From NCBI GenBank assembly GCA_036752825.1, contig DAIORV010000015.1, forward strand, positions 1 through 30,280: a stretch of 30,280 nucleotides of DNA, given 5' to 3'. A model generated the notes under the pieces. That model saw only the letters and a list, made by a program, of their open reading frames with translations, searched no databases and was not told the DNA's origin. Both the position numbers and the translations under genes were made by a program. How positions within the stretch are numbered: position 1 is the stretch's first letter; the number at the start of each line of letters is the position of its first letter. The stretch is from UBA5177 sp002413265 (GTDB taxonomy: Bacteria; Chloroflexota; UBA5177). This document shows positions 1-8,504 of this stretch, in pieces.

Positions 1-237
1 GAGAGGACCGGGATGGACAGACCAATGGTGAGCGAGTTGTTCCGCCAGGAGCAGAAGCTCGGTAGCTATGTCTGGTCGGGATAAGCGCTGAAAGCATCTA
101 AGTGCGAAGCCCCCCCCAAGATGAGACGTCTCACTCCTTGTGAGGTAAGACCCCAGCTAGACTAGCTGGTTGATAGGCGGCAGGTGTACAACGGGCAACC
201 GTTTCAGCTGAGCCGTACTAATCGGTCGAGGCCTTCT
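1..237 (+). rRNA. rrl: 23S ribosomal RNA, 3' end (partial)
   Basis: The window opens inside 23S rRNA domain VI. The stretch beginning GAGAGGACCGGGATGGAC is the highly conserved sarcin-ricin-adjacent 3' region, and the block ending GTACTAATCGGTCGAGGC is the conserved 3' end of bacterial 23S. The 5' portion lies outside the window, and the exact 3' end (about 235-240) is estimated from conservation. The 5S gene follows on the same strand after a pyrimidine-rich spacer of about 70 nt (238-306) that contains no tRNA. Confidence 0.95.
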
Positions 238-306
238 TCCTCCTCCACCCATCACGTCTCCTTCTCCCGTCGTGTCGTCTCTTCTCCTGCGAAGGCGCAG
301 CTCTCC

Positions 307-428
307 GCACTGGTGGCCAAGGGCGCCGTGGTACCACCCGTTCCCTTCCCGAACACGGTCGTGAAACACGGCAGCACCAACAATACTGCCCCGTCTACCG
401 GGGTGGGACGATCGGCCGCTGCCAGTGC
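307..428 (+). rRNA. rrf: 5S ribosomal RNA
   Basis: The stretch contains the canonical 5S core (ACCCGTTCCC, CCGAACACGG, and GGGGTGGGACGAT near the 3' side). The ends pair to form helix I: CCGCACTGG at 305-313 is complementary to CCAGTGCGG at 422-430. The boundaries are set from this helix and could shift by 2-3 nt. The length of about 120 nt matches the family. It is the last gene of the rRNA operon before a T-rich tract. Confidence 0.95.
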
Positions 429-430
429 GG

Positions 431-446
431 TCTCTTTTTTTCTTTT
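431..446 (+). terminator. T-rich tract after 5S rRNA
   Basis: Immediately after the 5S terminal helix comes a run of seven T (435-441), one C and four T (443-446). With the 5S 3' stem upstream, this is the usual picture of rRNA operon termination. No separate dedicated hairpin sits directly before the T tract; the next strong hairpin is at 455-486. Confidence 0.55.
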
Positions 447-454
447 CGAACTTC

Positions 455-486
455 AAGGCGACGGATTCATGCTAATCTGTCGCCTT
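455..486. terminator. Inverted repeat between convergent rRNA and sdh operons
   Basis: A 13-bp stem with one G-T wobble is formed by AAGGCGACGGATT (455-467) and AATCTGTCGCCTT (474-486), with a 6-nt loop. On the + strand it ends in TTTT (485-488). It lies 14 bp past the sdhB stop codon and about 25 bp past the 5S gene, so it can serve both converging transcripts. On the minus strand the hairpin is not followed by a T run, so termination of sdh transcripts there is less certain. Confidence 0.7.
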
Positions 487-500
487 TTCCGATTCAGGAT

Positions 501-1289
501 TCAGGAACTGGCAGGCCCCGTTTCACTCTCGGCCGGACGCTCGTCCCTCTTCCCGAGGAGCTTCTTGCCGAGCCATCGAACCGGATCAAAGTATTCATCC
601 GCCACTCGCTCTTTGAGGGGAATGATGGAGTTGTCGGTGATGTGAATGTGCTCCGGGCATACTTCCTGGCAGCACTTTGTGATGTTACAAAGCCCCACGC
701 CACCCTTGTTCTTCACCGCGCCCGTGCGATTCAGGATGTCTTTGGGATGCATGGCCAGATACTGGTATCTCACCATAAACCGAGGACCAAAGTACGAGTC
801 CTTTTGCTCGTGATTGCGCAGCACGTGGCACACGTCCTGACAAAGAAAGCACTCTATGCACTTCCTCGGTTCGTACAGCCTGTCGACATCCTCCTGGTAC
901 ATGACCCACGGGCTTTGCTCGGCCGGATCGTGGGTGAAGGGGGCCATCTTCCGATTGACCTCATAGTTCCATGACACGTCGGTGACCAGGTCCTTGATCA
1001 CCGGGAATGTTCTCATCGGATGCACATGCACGTCGACATCTTTGAAGTCGTCGAGACGCGTCTTGCACATGAGCCTGGGGCGGCCATTGATCTCGGCGCT
1101 GCAGGATCCGCACTTGGCGGCCTTGCAGTTCCAGCGAACTGCTAAGGTTCCGTCGATATGAGCCTGGATGTAGTGCATGGCATCCAACACAACCATGCCG
1201 GTGGTCGCCGGCACCTGGTACTCCTGTTCCTCTCCGCCGCTCGAGTCTCCTCGGAACACCTGAAAGGTGAACGTCTCCTGGTCTGCCAT
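501..1289 (-). CDS. sdhB: Succinate dehydrogenase iron-sulfur subunit (SdhB)
   Basis: This 262-aa protein is the electron-transfer subunit of succinate:quinone oxidoreductase. It passes electrons from the flavin of SdhA to quinone at the membrane. All three cluster sites are visible. The plant-type [2Fe-2S] site uses C55, C60, C63 and C75. The [4Fe-4S] site uses C144, C147 and C150 (CIECFLC) with C211. The [3Fe-4S] site uses C154, C201 and C207. C206 is an extra cysteine beside C207. The start ATG (1287-1289) lies directly against the sdhA stop codon (1290-1292), so the two are probably translationally coupled. It is the last gene of the minus-strand order 140-aa protein, sdhC, sdhA, sdhB. 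The sequence style, including NHEQKDSYFGPRFMVRYQYL, resembles the actinobacterial Sdh1 type rather than the E. coli enzyme. Confidence 0.96.
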   Translation of the reverse strand: MADQETFTFQVFRGDSSGGEEQEYQVPATTGMVVLDAMHYIQAHIDGTLAVRWNCKAAKCGSCSAEINGRPRLMCKTRLDDFKDVDVHVHPMRTFPVIKDLVTDVSWNYEVNRKMAPFTHDPAEQSPWVMYQEDVDRLYEPRKCIECFLCQDVCHVLRNHEQKDSYFGPRFMVRYQYLAMHPKDILNRTGAVKNKGGVGLCNITKCCQEVCPEHIHITDNSIIPLKERVADEYFDPVRWLGKKLLGKRDERPAESETGPASS

Positions 1290-3008
1290 CTACTTTGCCT
1301 CCAGCAACGCGGCCAGCTCGGGTGGCATTGGCACGATCGGCCTCTGCTTTATCTCGGCTCCCGATTCGATTTTGACCGCGACCGTGTTCACCTTGCCAAG
1401 CTCAGGATCCTTCTCCGGGTAATCGGTACGGAAGTGGGCACCCCTGCTCTCTCGTCGCAAGAGAGCGGCGCGAATGACGGCTTCTGCGAGCGTCAGCATG
1501 AAGATGTCGTCACGAGCCATGTGCCAGCCGGGATTAAACATCCGCGATCCCTGCACGTCGAGGTTCTCGGCACGCTGCTGCAGGGCCAGGACCTTGTCGA
1601 GACCTTGCTGCAAGGTCTCTTCGTCCCGCGTGATGCCCACGTGATCGGACATGACGGCCTGAAGCTCTTGATGGAGCAAGAAGGGATTTTCCCCACCTCC
1701 GCTCTCGAACGGCTTGAGAAGGAGTGCTTTCTCCTCGTCTATCTGTGCTTCATCGATCCCGTTTGGTCCGCCTCCGCCACGCGCAAATTCGGCCGCGGCC
1801 TCGCCCGCGCGCTTCCCGAATACCAGCAGGTCGGTAAGCGAATTTCCTCCGAGCCTGTTTGCCCCATGAAGTCCTGCCGCCGCCTCGCCGGCTGCGTACA
1901 ACCCGGGTAACGAGCTGGCCCCTGTTTCCGGCTCAACGTGAATACCGCCCATGGCGTAGTGCACCGTCGGCGCCACTTCCATTGGACCCTTTGTTATATC
2001 CACGTCTGCGAGCGTAAGAAACTGCTCGTACATCGAGGGAAGCTTGCCCTTTATGAACTCCGCGGGCTGGTCGCTAATATCCAGATAAGCCCCGCCATGC
2101 TCGCTGCCGCGGCCTTCCAGCACCTCGCGGTTGATTGATCGGGCGACCACGTCACGCGAGGACAGGTCCTTCTTGACAGGGTCGTAGCGAAGCATGAAGC
2201 GTTCGCCTTCCGAGTTCTTCAGGATCCCGCCTTCGCCCCTCACGCCCTCGGTCACAAGAATGCCGCGCACTCCTGGCGGCCAGACCATGCCGGTAGGATG
2301 AAACTGCACCATTTCGGTGTCCCGCAGCTCCGCGCCGGCATCGTACGCCATGCAAATGCCGTCGCCGGTACCCTCCCAGGAATTGCTCGTTACTTTGTAC
2401 ATTCGACCCCAGCCTCCGGTCGCGATGATCACGGCCTTGGCACGAAATACGACGAACCGACCGTCGTCTCTCCAATAGCCGAACGCGCCCGAGACCCGAT
2501 TCCCATCTTTCAGCAGACGGGTGAGCGTGCACTCCATGTAGACCTTTGGACCGCTGTGCACGGACTTGTCCTGCAAGGTTCGAATGAGTTCGAGTCCCGT
2601 TCTGTCCCCCACGTGGCAGAGGCGGCGGTAGGTGTGCGCGCCAAAGGCGCGCTGCATGATCAAACCCTGCTTGGTGCGGTCGAAAAGCGCACCCCAACGC
2701 TCGAGCTCAAAAACGCGGTCGGGTGCTTCTTTGGCGAACAGCTCGACCATGCGCCAGCTATTAATGAGCTGGCCGCCTCGCATGGTATCTGCGAAATGCA
2801 CCTGCCAGCTGTCTTCTGCGTCCAAGTTCGCCAGGGAAGCCGCCATGCCTCCTTCGGCCATCACGGTGTGCGCCTTGCCGAGTAGGGATTTGCAGACTAC
2901 GCCCACATCCGCACCAGCTTCAGCCGCCGCAATCGCGGCCCGGAGTCCGGCGCCTCCGGCGCCGATCACCAGCACGTCGTGGTCGTGAACTTCGTAACGG
3001 TCCAGCAC
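1290..3008 (-). CDS. sdhA: Succinate dehydrogenase flavoprotein subunit (SdhA)
   Basis: This 572-aa FAD-containing catalytic subunit oxidises succinate to fumarate. The N-terminal dinucleotide-binding motif is GAGGAGLRAA (16-25). H47 in AHTVMAEGG corresponds to the histidine that carries the covalent 8-alpha-histidyl FAD. FHPTGMV and HYAMGGIHVE are the conserved dicarboxylate-site segments, and GANRLGGNSLTDLLVFG contains the catalytic arginine region. The start is a GTG at 3008, three bases after the sdhC stop codon, and no better start is available in the frame. The length fits the short Sdh1/fumarate reductase-like type. The direction of reaction (succinate oxidation or fumarate reduction) cannot be decided from sequence; the neighbouring aerobic-type genes favour oxidation. 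Confidence 0.96.
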   Translation of the reverse strand: MLDRYEVHDHDVLVIGAGGAGLRAAIAAAEAGADVGVVCKSLLGKAHTVMAEGGMAASLANLDAEDSWQVHFADTMRGGQLINSWRMVELFAKEAPDRVFELERWGALFDRTKQGLIMQRAFGAHTYRRLCHVGDRTGLELIRTLQDKSVHSGPKVYMECTLTRLLKDGNRVSGAFGYWRDDGRFVVFRAKAVIIATGGWGRMYKVTSNSWEGTGDGICMAYDAGAELRDTEMVQFHPTGMVWPPGVRGILVTEGVRGEGGILKNSEGERFMLRYDPVKKDLSSRDVVARSINREVLEGRGSEHGGAYLDISDQPAEFIKGKLPSMYEQFLTLADVDITKGPMEVAPTVHYAMGGIHVEPETGASSLPGLYAAGEAAAGLHGANRLGGNSLTDLLVFGKRAGEAAAEFARGGGGPNGIDEAQIDEEKALLLKPFESGGGENPFLLHQELQAVMSDHVGITRDEETLQQGLDKVLALQQRAENLDVQGSRMFNPGWHMARDDIFMLTLAEAVIRAALLRRESRGAHFRTDYPEKDPELGKVNTVAVKIESGAEIKQRPIVPMPPELAALLEAK

Positions 3009-3011
3009 TGG

Positions 3012-3788
3012 CTAACAGCCCGTGTGCGCGTTGAAGCAGCTTCCGAAGGCTCCGGTGGCCACGAAGCGAACGTAGATGTCGACCGCTGCGACCGAGATTA
3101 AGCTCGCCCAGGCCCAGCTCCCGTGATAGGGATTGATGCGGGTGACCAGCCCCCAGAGCCCCTTTCGCGCACGGCCACCGCGAATGCACGAGTAGCAATC
3201 GATGCTGCCGCCGACGAAGTGGCGAAGGGCATGACAAGAGAACGTGTACCCGGACAGCAGTACGACGTTGAGCAGCATCAAGACCGAGCCAACTCCAACG
3301 TATAGGGCGCCGAGGTAGTGGAAGGCGTTAATCGTGTCCCACCAGAGAAAGGCCAGGACGACCAGGGCAAGATACATGAAAAAGCGGTGGAAGTTGTTTA
3401 GAACCCAAGGAAAGGCGCGCTCGCCGCGGTAATTACTGCGCGTCAGGGGTTCGTCTATGGCGCACGCCGGCGGGTCGAGAAAGTAGGCGCGAAAATACGC
3501 CTTACGGTAGTAGTAACAGGTGGCCCGGAATCCGAGAGGGACCCAAGCAACGAGAAACGCGGAGGAAAATGGCCAAAAGCCTGCCGCTATCCGGGGAGAG
3601 TAAAAGGGCGATAGGTAGGGCCCCGCTCGCCAGGAGTGTCCGGGTGACAACGCGACCGACCAGAACGAATACACGACGAAAAGGGTAAAACCGATGGCGA
3701 TGGCCGCCGGCTGGACCCACCAGGTGCTGCGGCCCGGCATGGATTTGTTGTCCGGCACGCTGGAGCGCCGCGCAACCTCAGCTGACAT
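3012..3788 (-). CDS. sdhC: Succinate dehydrogenase membrane anchor (SdhC), Sdh1 type with Cys/His cluster
   Basis: This 258-aa polytopic membrane subunit has about five hydrophobic helices (roughly 27-49, 65-87, 133-152, 158-183 and 225-246) and anchors SdhAB to the membrane at the quinone site. At the end of helix 4 is CHALRHFVGGSIDCYSC (C185, H186, H190, C198, C201), and the C-terminus carries further cysteines (CFNAHTGC). The mycobacterial Sdh1 complex is known to have a membrane-embedded Rieske-type Fe-S centre in its anchor, and this motif is consistent with that type; cluster ligation here is inference. I chose ATG at 3788 because AAAGG precedes it by 6 nt; an upstream in-frame TTG at 3794 would add two residues. 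The single anchor replaces separate SdhC and SdhD. Confidence 0.88.
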   Translation of the reverse strand: MSAEVARRSSVPDNKSMPGRSTWWVQPAAIAIGFTLFVVYSFWSVALSPGHSWRAGPYLSPFYSPRIAAGFWPFSSAFLVAWVPLGFRATCYYYRKAYFRAYFLDPPACAIDEPLTRSNYRGERAFPWVLNNFHRFFMYLALVVLAFLWWDTINAFHYLGALYVGVGSVLMLLNVVLLSGYTFSCHALRHFVGGSIDCYSCIRGGRARKGLWGLVTRINPYHGSWAWASLISVAAVDIYVRFVATGAFGSCFNAHTGC

Positions 3789-3808
3789 GCGCAACCTTTC
3801 AGTTCAGA

Positions 3809-4231
3809 TCAATTCAGTTCTTGGCTTGCAGGGTCCGCTGGTTCGGCGATCTCGAGTGGCGCGGAAGCCGTGACCTCGACCGGCGCAGGAGCGGTAATCT
3901 CGAGTGGCGGTGGCGTGGGATAGTGCCCGTTCAAGGTGCCGTTGAGATGCTCTTTCGACGGGACCATGGGGTAGACACCGATGACCACTTCGGCATCGAA
4001 CTCAGCGGACAACTCGAGTCCGATCTTTCCCTGCTGCCAGAGCTTCTCCAGTGATTGTGCCGTTCCGCCGGGGAGCCCTACGTAAGCGCGACGGTGGCTG
4101 CCCGCTTCAATAAAACACCCATCTTCTGCGTCGATGAAGAACCGTCTCCTAATCTCAGAGATTGGAACGTACGATTTATGGCGAATGAACCAGAGCAGAG
4201 TACTTGGGCTCTGCCGCTTGTCTTTGCCCAT
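3809..4231 (-). CDS. Unknown 140-aa protein heading the sdh operon
   Basis: I do not recognise a family. Residues 1-95 look like a compact soluble domain (FIRHKSYVPISEIRRRFFID, then GSHRRAYVGLP and GKIGLELSAEFDAEVVIGVYP). The C-terminal 45 residues are a Pro/Ala/Glu-rich, low-complexity, acidic tail in which PLEI recurs 16 residues apart. There is no signal peptide or membrane segment. The start ATG at 4231 is preceded by GGAGAGGAAGC, a good ribosome-binding site. Its stop codon lies 20 bp before the sdhC ATG, so it is almost certainly cotranscribed with sdhCAB. Context suggests a factor for the Sdh complex or a regulator, but this is only inferred from position. Confidence 0.75.
   Translation of the reverse strand: MGKDKRQSPSTLLWFIRHKSYVPISEIRRRFFIDAEDGCFIEAGSHRRAYVGLPGGTAQSLEKLWQQGKIGLELSAEFDAEVVIGVYPMVPSKEHLNGTLNGHYPTPPPLEITAPAPVEVTASAPLEIAEPADPASQELN
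3849..3909. repeat. 48-bp-spaced direct repeat inside the 140-aa gene
   Basis: ATCTCGAGTGGCG occurs at 3849-3861 and again at 3897-3909. The 48-bp period equals 16 codons, so the repeat is in frame and encodes the repeated PLEI blocks of the acidic Pro/Ala tail. It looks like an internal duplication of a low-complexity linker. Confidence 0.6.
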
Positions 4232-4487
4232 GCTTCCTCTCCAAAGTGCCGAGCGACTCGAGAGCCGCAGGCGCCATTAATGACGGAATGCAGGCCGAGT
4301 GTCGCGCTTGCGCGTAGAGCAGAGCGGTGCCCGAAGGACACCTGTAGCGGGCGAAACCGGATCCCGATTTCGCGCGCCAAAATCGCGCTCAATAGCAGCA
4401 GCCACGTGACCAAATCGGCCTCACAAAAGCAACATATTTCCACTACTTATAGCATGGAGACACAAGGTGCCCGGCTGTTCCGATGGG
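4232..4487 (-). promoter_or_regulatory. Upstream region of the sdh operon with a possible extended -10
   Basis: This 256-bp region has no convincing gene. It separates the ndh-like stop codon from the start of the sdh operon. Read on the minus strand it contains TGCTATAAG: TATAAG lies at 4451-4446 with TG one base upstream, an extended -10-like element about 215 nt before the 140-aa gene. No good -35 sits at standard spacing. A long opposite-strand frame across here has no ribosome-binding site or recognisable protein. Confidence 0.3.
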
Positions 4488-5615
4488 TTAGAGATAGTCT
4501 CGTAAGAGCGCGGGAGAGCCGAATCCGGCCAGGTACCTGAACAGCGCGGCACGCTTCATGGCATGCGCTAGCCTGCCCGTGCTTAGGACTCCGCCGACTT
4601 CCGCTGCCGCGGCGTGACGGCCCAGCGTCAACGCTTCGCCGAGAAGTCGCGGCTTGAACTCCACGGGCAGCTTGCCCGCGAGCTCAGCGATGATGTTTTG
4701 TCCGATGCGAGTACCCTGGGCGACGGCGATTTGGGCCGATGCCGGGTAGAGCCTCCCGTGTAGGTCTTGCAAGGCGGCCAGATCTCCGGCTACGTAAACT
4801 CTTTCCGAATTGGGCGGTCTGAGGTAGGGATCGACCGGAATGCGTCCCTCCGGCGATATCTCAAACGTCTGTTTCACAACCGGGGTGGGACGGGTGGAGG
4901 CCGTCCAAACCACAAGGTCGGCGGCGAGCTTCTCCCCTGTGTCTAGACAGATCCCCTCGGCGCCGACTTCAGAGAGCCATAAACCACATAACGTTCGTAC
5001 GCCGCGCTTTGTCAATATTCGCTGTACCGCATCCGCCAGCCGCGAGCTGCCTTGCGGCAGTAGCCGATTGTCCGGCTGAACAATCGTGACCTCCAGGCCG
5101 CGGGTCGATGTCGCGAACTGCGGGTCGGTCAATTCTCCCGCGACCTCGGTCCCGCTGTATCCCCCTCCGACCACGACGATGCGAGTGAGCCCTCGAGAGC
5201 TCACAAGATCGCGCACACAATTGCGCAGGCGCATGCAGTCTTGCACCGACTTGAGTGGTAGCGCATGCTCTCGAGCTCCCGGCACTCCGAGGTCACTGGA
5301 GGTCGTGCCAAGGCACACAGCCAACCAGTCCGCCGGAACCGCTCCAAGACTGGTTTGAATCTCGAATGGTGACCGCGACACAGATTCGATCTCGGCGCGC
5401 AGGATCCGGACGTTGGTCGGAACGATTCTCTCGAGCGGGATGAACGCTCGCCCTGTCGTGAGGCGTCCCGTCACGGTGGCCGGGAATTGCGTCGTCAGCT
5501 GATGATGCGGTAGCCGGTCGACCAGCGTTACGAGGTGTTCCGGTGCAGATCGTGCGAGTACACGGGCAGCTTGAATGCCGGAGTACCCGGCTCCGAGTAC
5601 AACGATCTGGGACAC
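4488..5615 (-). CDS. Type II NADH dehydrogenase-like FAD oxidoreductase
   Basis: This 375-aa single-chain flavoprotein belongs to the pyridine nucleotide-disulfide oxidoreductase fold, NDH-2 branch. It would transfer electrons from NAD(P)H to quinone without pumping protons. The FAD-binding motif is LGAGYSGIQAA (7-17), the second Rossmann motif VVGGGYSGTEVAGEL binds NAD(P)H near residue 150, and the second FAD motif is YVAGDLAAL. AQIAVAQG matches the conserved quinone-site segment of NDH-2 enzymes. No redox-active CxxC is present, which argues against disulfide reductases. The start is GTG at 5615 with AGGATC upstream. It is slightly shorter than typical NDH-2 (about 400-450 aa), so a related ferredoxin or sulfide:quinone reductase role is possible but less likely. 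It is separated by 52 bp from the upstream marC gene. Confidence 0.82.
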   Translation of the reverse strand: MSQIVVLGAGYSGIQAARVLARSAPEHLVTLVDRLPHHQLTTQFPATVTGRLTTGRAFIPLERIVPTNVRILRAEIESVSRSPFEIQTSLGAVPADWLAVCLGTTSSDLGVPGAREHALPLKSVQDCMRLRNCVRDLVSSRGLTRIVVVGGGYSGTEVAGELTDPQFATSTRGLEVTIVQPDNRLLPQGSSRLADAVQRILTKRGVRTLCGLWLSEVGAEGICLDTGEKLAADLVVWTASTRPTPVVKQTFEISPEGRIPVDPYLRPPNSERVYVAGDLAALQDLHGRLYPASAQIAVAQGTRIGQNIIAELAGKLPVEFKPRLLGEALTLGRHAAAAEVGGVLSTGRLAHAMKRAALFRYLAGFGSPALLRDYL

Positions 5616-5667
5616 CGTCGATCCTGTGAGCGAGGGTCTTTCTGCCCATGGTAGTCACGAACGACTT

Positions 5668-6300
5668 TCAATGGGCGAGCGCGTGGTAGTAGCCCGAGAC
5701 TCCATTCAAGACAAATTGGACCGCCAAGGCAGCGAGTAGAATGCCCATCACTCGTCCGACTACATGGACGCCGGTTTCACCGAGGACGCGTATCAGAAGG
5801 CCGCTCAACCGCATCGAGACGTAACAGGCGATAAGCGCGATCAGAATTGACGCCAGGACCGCCGCGATCTTGCCCACGTCCCCATTGGCCTGCGACATGT
5901 AGAGCACCACGGTCACGATGGCGCCCGGGCCGCTGATGATCGGGATGGCAAGCGGGAATACGCTTATGTCGGCGCTGGCCCTGGCCTCCACTTCCTCTTC
6001 CGGGGTGCCGCGCGTCCTCGAGGCGCGGGCGAACAACATGTCAATGGCGACCAAGAGCAAAAGAATCCCACCTGCAATCGAGAACGCTGCTACGGTGATG
6101 CCCAAAGACGTCAGGAGGGCGCGGCCAACCGCGGCGAACGCATACAGGATGACCGCAGCCACGATCACCGCCCGCCGCATCGTACGTACGTGGAATTCCG
6201 GGGCGATTTCCGGGGTGAGTGAGAGGAAGAGTGGGGCAATGCCTATAGGGTCGATGACGCTGAAGATCGTCGCGAACGAAGCGGCGAAAAAGGAGAACAC
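5668..6300 (-). CDS. MarC family integral membrane protein
   Basis: This 210-aa protein has about six hydrophobic segments and the MarC/UPF0056 signatures: FATIFSVIDPIGIAPLFLSLTPE at the N-terminus, then IAGGILLLLVAIDML and the second repeat FPLAIPIISGPGAIVTVVLY. The two halves form the internal duplication typical of the family. The biochemical role of MarC proteins is unsettled; the old link to multiple antibiotic resistance in E. coli was not upheld. The start is a GTG whose first base overlaps the recD2 stop (TAGTG), indicating translational coupling. A role in DNA repair is not implied; it is simply the last gene of this operon. Confidence 0.9.
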   Translation of the reverse strand: MFSFFAASFATIFSVIDPIGIAPLFLSLTPEIAPEFHVRTMRRAVIVAAVILYAFAAVGRALLTSLGITVAAFSIAGGILLLLVAIDMLFARASRTRGTPEEEVEARASADISVFPLAIPIISGPGAIVTVVLYMSQANGDVGKIAAVLASILIALIACYVSMRLSGLLIRVLGETGVHVVGRVMGILLAALAVQFVLNGVSGYYHALAH

Positions 6301-8504
6301 TACACGAATTCCGCCTGCGCAGGCGTAAGAAGCGAACTGAGGCGCTCTTCCAGTGCCGAATGCCGGCGCTGGCGTTCATGCCGGTGGACCGCCCGCCCGA
6401 AAGCAGCCTCCGAACCCACCAGCACGCAAAGCTCTCGGGCGCGAGTGATAGCCGTGTAAACGAGGCTCCGCTGGAGCAGTATGGTGTGGCGGGGAACGAT
6501 CGGCATGACGACGCACGGGAACTCGCTGCCTTGAGCCTTGTGAACCGAGACGGCGTACGCAAGCACCAGCTCATCCAGATCGGTCGCCTCGTACTCGACC
6601 CGCACCGAGCCACCGGGCGCGACGAAGGCGACGGTCAACTGCGACGTTTCTCCCAACACTGCGACGATGCGGCCGATGTCGCCGTTATAGACGTCCTTGT
6701 CGTAGTTGTTTTTGGTCTGCATCACCTTGTCTCCGACGCGGAACAAGCGGTCGCCTCGTCGCAGCTCTGCAGTTCCAACCGTTGGTGGATTCAGCGCGGC
6801 CTGAAGGTGCTCATTGAGCGACGAAACACCGGCCGGGCCGGCATGCATCGGCGACAGGACCTGCACGTCTTCGACGGGATCGCGACCGTATCTCTCTGGG
6901 ATTCTCTCCACGACGAGCCGCTTGATGACGGAGAGCACCGATTCTTCCGACTCAGAGCGCACGAAGTAGAAGTCAGTGTCCGGAACCACCGAAAGGAGCG
7001 GCATGTGGCCCGAGTTCACGGCGTGCGCGGCGAGGACTATCTGGGATCCGGCGGCTTGCCGGAAAAGCTCAGTAAGCCTGACGGTTGGGATCGCCTCACT
7101 TGTGAGCAGATCGCGCAACACGTTACCCGGGCCGACGGAGGGCAGTTGATCGGCGTCTCCCACGAGTAGCAGATGCGACTCAGGCGACACGGCTTTCAGG
7201 AGGTGGTAACAAAGGAGAAGGTCGAGCATCGAGACTTCATCGACGATCAAGAAGTCGTAGGGCAGAGGTCGAGCACGGTCGTACCCGAAGCGGTTGGTGG
7301 CGGGTTGGAACTCGAGCAGCCGGTGAATGGTTGAGGCGGGCCGCCCGCTGGCTTCTGACACTCGCTTTGCAGCCCGTCCCGTAGGAGCGCACAAGCAATA
7401 GGAGACGTCCGAAGCCTCCAGAGCATCGATGATAGTTCGCAGCGTCGACGTCTTGCCAGTTCCCGGACCGCCGGTGAGAATGCTGACCTTTCGCTGCAGC
7501 GCCTGTTCCGCGGCCTGGAGCTGTTTGCCCGCCAGAATGAGCCCCTGGTGTTCTGCCGCTTTGGAGATCGCGGCTGCAGAGTCGAAGCGGTGGTCGAAGC
7601 CAACCGCGGATGGCGAGCGAGACAGCTCAAGGAGCAGGTTCGCCACCCCCGATTCAGCCGTGTGGAACGCCGCAAGATAGACGTTGTCGCCTTCGACGAC
7701 CGCCTCTCTTGTCTGAAACACATCCAGAAGGGCGGCGTCCAGATCCGGGATTGATGCGCCCAGCAATTTTGACGCGGCCTCTAATAGCTCTGGGCGTGGC
7801 AAGAAGATGTGGCCCGCGTCCGCAGCCTCCGAAAGTGTGTGCAACAGCCCAGCGACGTAGCGTGACGGAGACTGTCTGGAGATCCCGAGCTTCCCGGCCA
7901 CTGAGTCCGCCGTTCGGAAACCAATTCCCTGGATGTCCCGCGCCAGCTGATAGGGGTCACTCTCGACTACCGCGACTGCATTCGCGCCGTACTTCGCGTA
8001 CATGCGAGGCGCCAGCGCCATGCTTATCCCATGCGACTGAAGAAAGAGCGAAAGGTCTCTAATAAGCTTCTGTTCGCTCCATGAGGCAACGACGAGCTCA
8101 AGCCGCTTTGCCGTAATTCCCGGCACTTGTCGAAGCATCTGAGGGTTGGTATCGAGGATATCGATGGTGGCCGTTCCGAAGGCCTTTACAATTCGAGCCG
8201 CCGTCACGGGTCCGATCCCTTGAATCGCTCCCGATGACAGGTAGCGTTCGATGCCCTCGTCGGTATCGGGCATGTGCTGCTCGAACGATTCGACCCTGAA
8301 GTTGCGCCCGTGGACCGGATGGATTTCCCAGTCCCCGGTAAGCTGCAGCATTTCGCCCTCTTGAATGGCGGGCATGGTGCCGACGATGGTCGTGGATGCC
8401 CGTAGCCGTTTCGACTCGTCCATTACGAGGAAACGGGCCACACAGAAACCGGTGTCTTCGCCCCTGAAGACGACCCTATCTACAGAGCCGAGCAGAGTGG
8501 TCAC
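6300..8504 (-). CDS. recD2: RecD2-type 5'-3' DNA helicase
   Basis: This 734-aa superfamily 1B helicase is of the RecBC-independent RecD2 kind. An N-terminal OB-like region (1-75) is followed by helix-hairpin-helix units (SGAIQGIGPVTAARIV near 91-106, LRQVPGITAKRLE, DIQGIGFRTAD). The helicase core carries Walker A GGPGTGKTS (345-353), DEVSMLD (422-428) as motif II, GDADQLPSVGPG as motif III, FRQA as motif IV, and the 2B/SH3 end with YAVSVHKAQGSEFP and YTAITRAR. The length is in the normal RecD2 range. The stop overlaps the marC start by one base, and the start overlaps the ruvB end by four bases. It probably acts in replication fork and mismatch or recombination repair together with RuvAB, as inferred from shared transcription. 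Confidence 0.93.
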   Translation of the reverse strand: MTTLLGSVDRVVFRGEDTGFCVARFLVMDESKRLRASTTIVGTMPAIQEGEMLQLTGDWEIHPVHGRNFRVESFEQHMPDTDEGIERYLSSGAIQGIGPVTAARIVKAFGTATIDILDTNPQMLRQVPGITAKRLELVVASWSEQKLIRDLSLFLQSHGISMALAPRMYAKYGANAVAVVESDPYQLARDIQGIGFRTADSVAGKLGISRQSPSRYVAGLLHTLSEAADAGHIFLPRPELLEAASKLLGASIPDLDAALLDVFQTREAVVEGDNVYLAAFHTAESGVANLLLELSRSPSAVGFDHRFDSAAAISKAAEHQGLILAGKQLQAAEQALQRKVSILTGGPGTGKTSTLRTIIDALEASDVSYCLCAPTGRAAKRVSEASGRPASTIHRLLEFQPATNRFGYDRARPLPYDFLIVDEVSMLDLLLCYHLLKAVSPESHLLLVGDADQLPSVGPGNVLRDLLTSEAIPTVRLTELFRQAAGSQIVLAAHAVNSGHMPLLSVVPDTDFYFVRSESEESVLSVIKRLVVERIPERYGRDPVEDVQVLSPMHAGPAGVSSLNEHLQAALNPPTVGTAELRRGDRLFRVGDKVMQTKNNYDKDVYNGDIGRIVAVLGETSQLTVAFVAPGGSVRVEYEATDLDELVLAYAVSVHKAQGSEFPCVVMPIVPRHTILLQRSLVYTAITRARELCVLVGSEAAFGRAVHRHERQRRHSALEERLSSLLTPAQAEFV

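Noticed and set aside
238..306. tRNA or small RNA in the 23S-5S spacer
   Set aside because: Pyrimidine-rich sequence with no cloverleaf or T-loop motif; an ordinary spacer.
4055..4540. 161-codon + strand frame opposite the 140-aa gene
   Set aside because: No ribosome-binding site, Arg/Ser-rich composition, and it covers both the minus-strand gene and its upstream region; a shadow frame.
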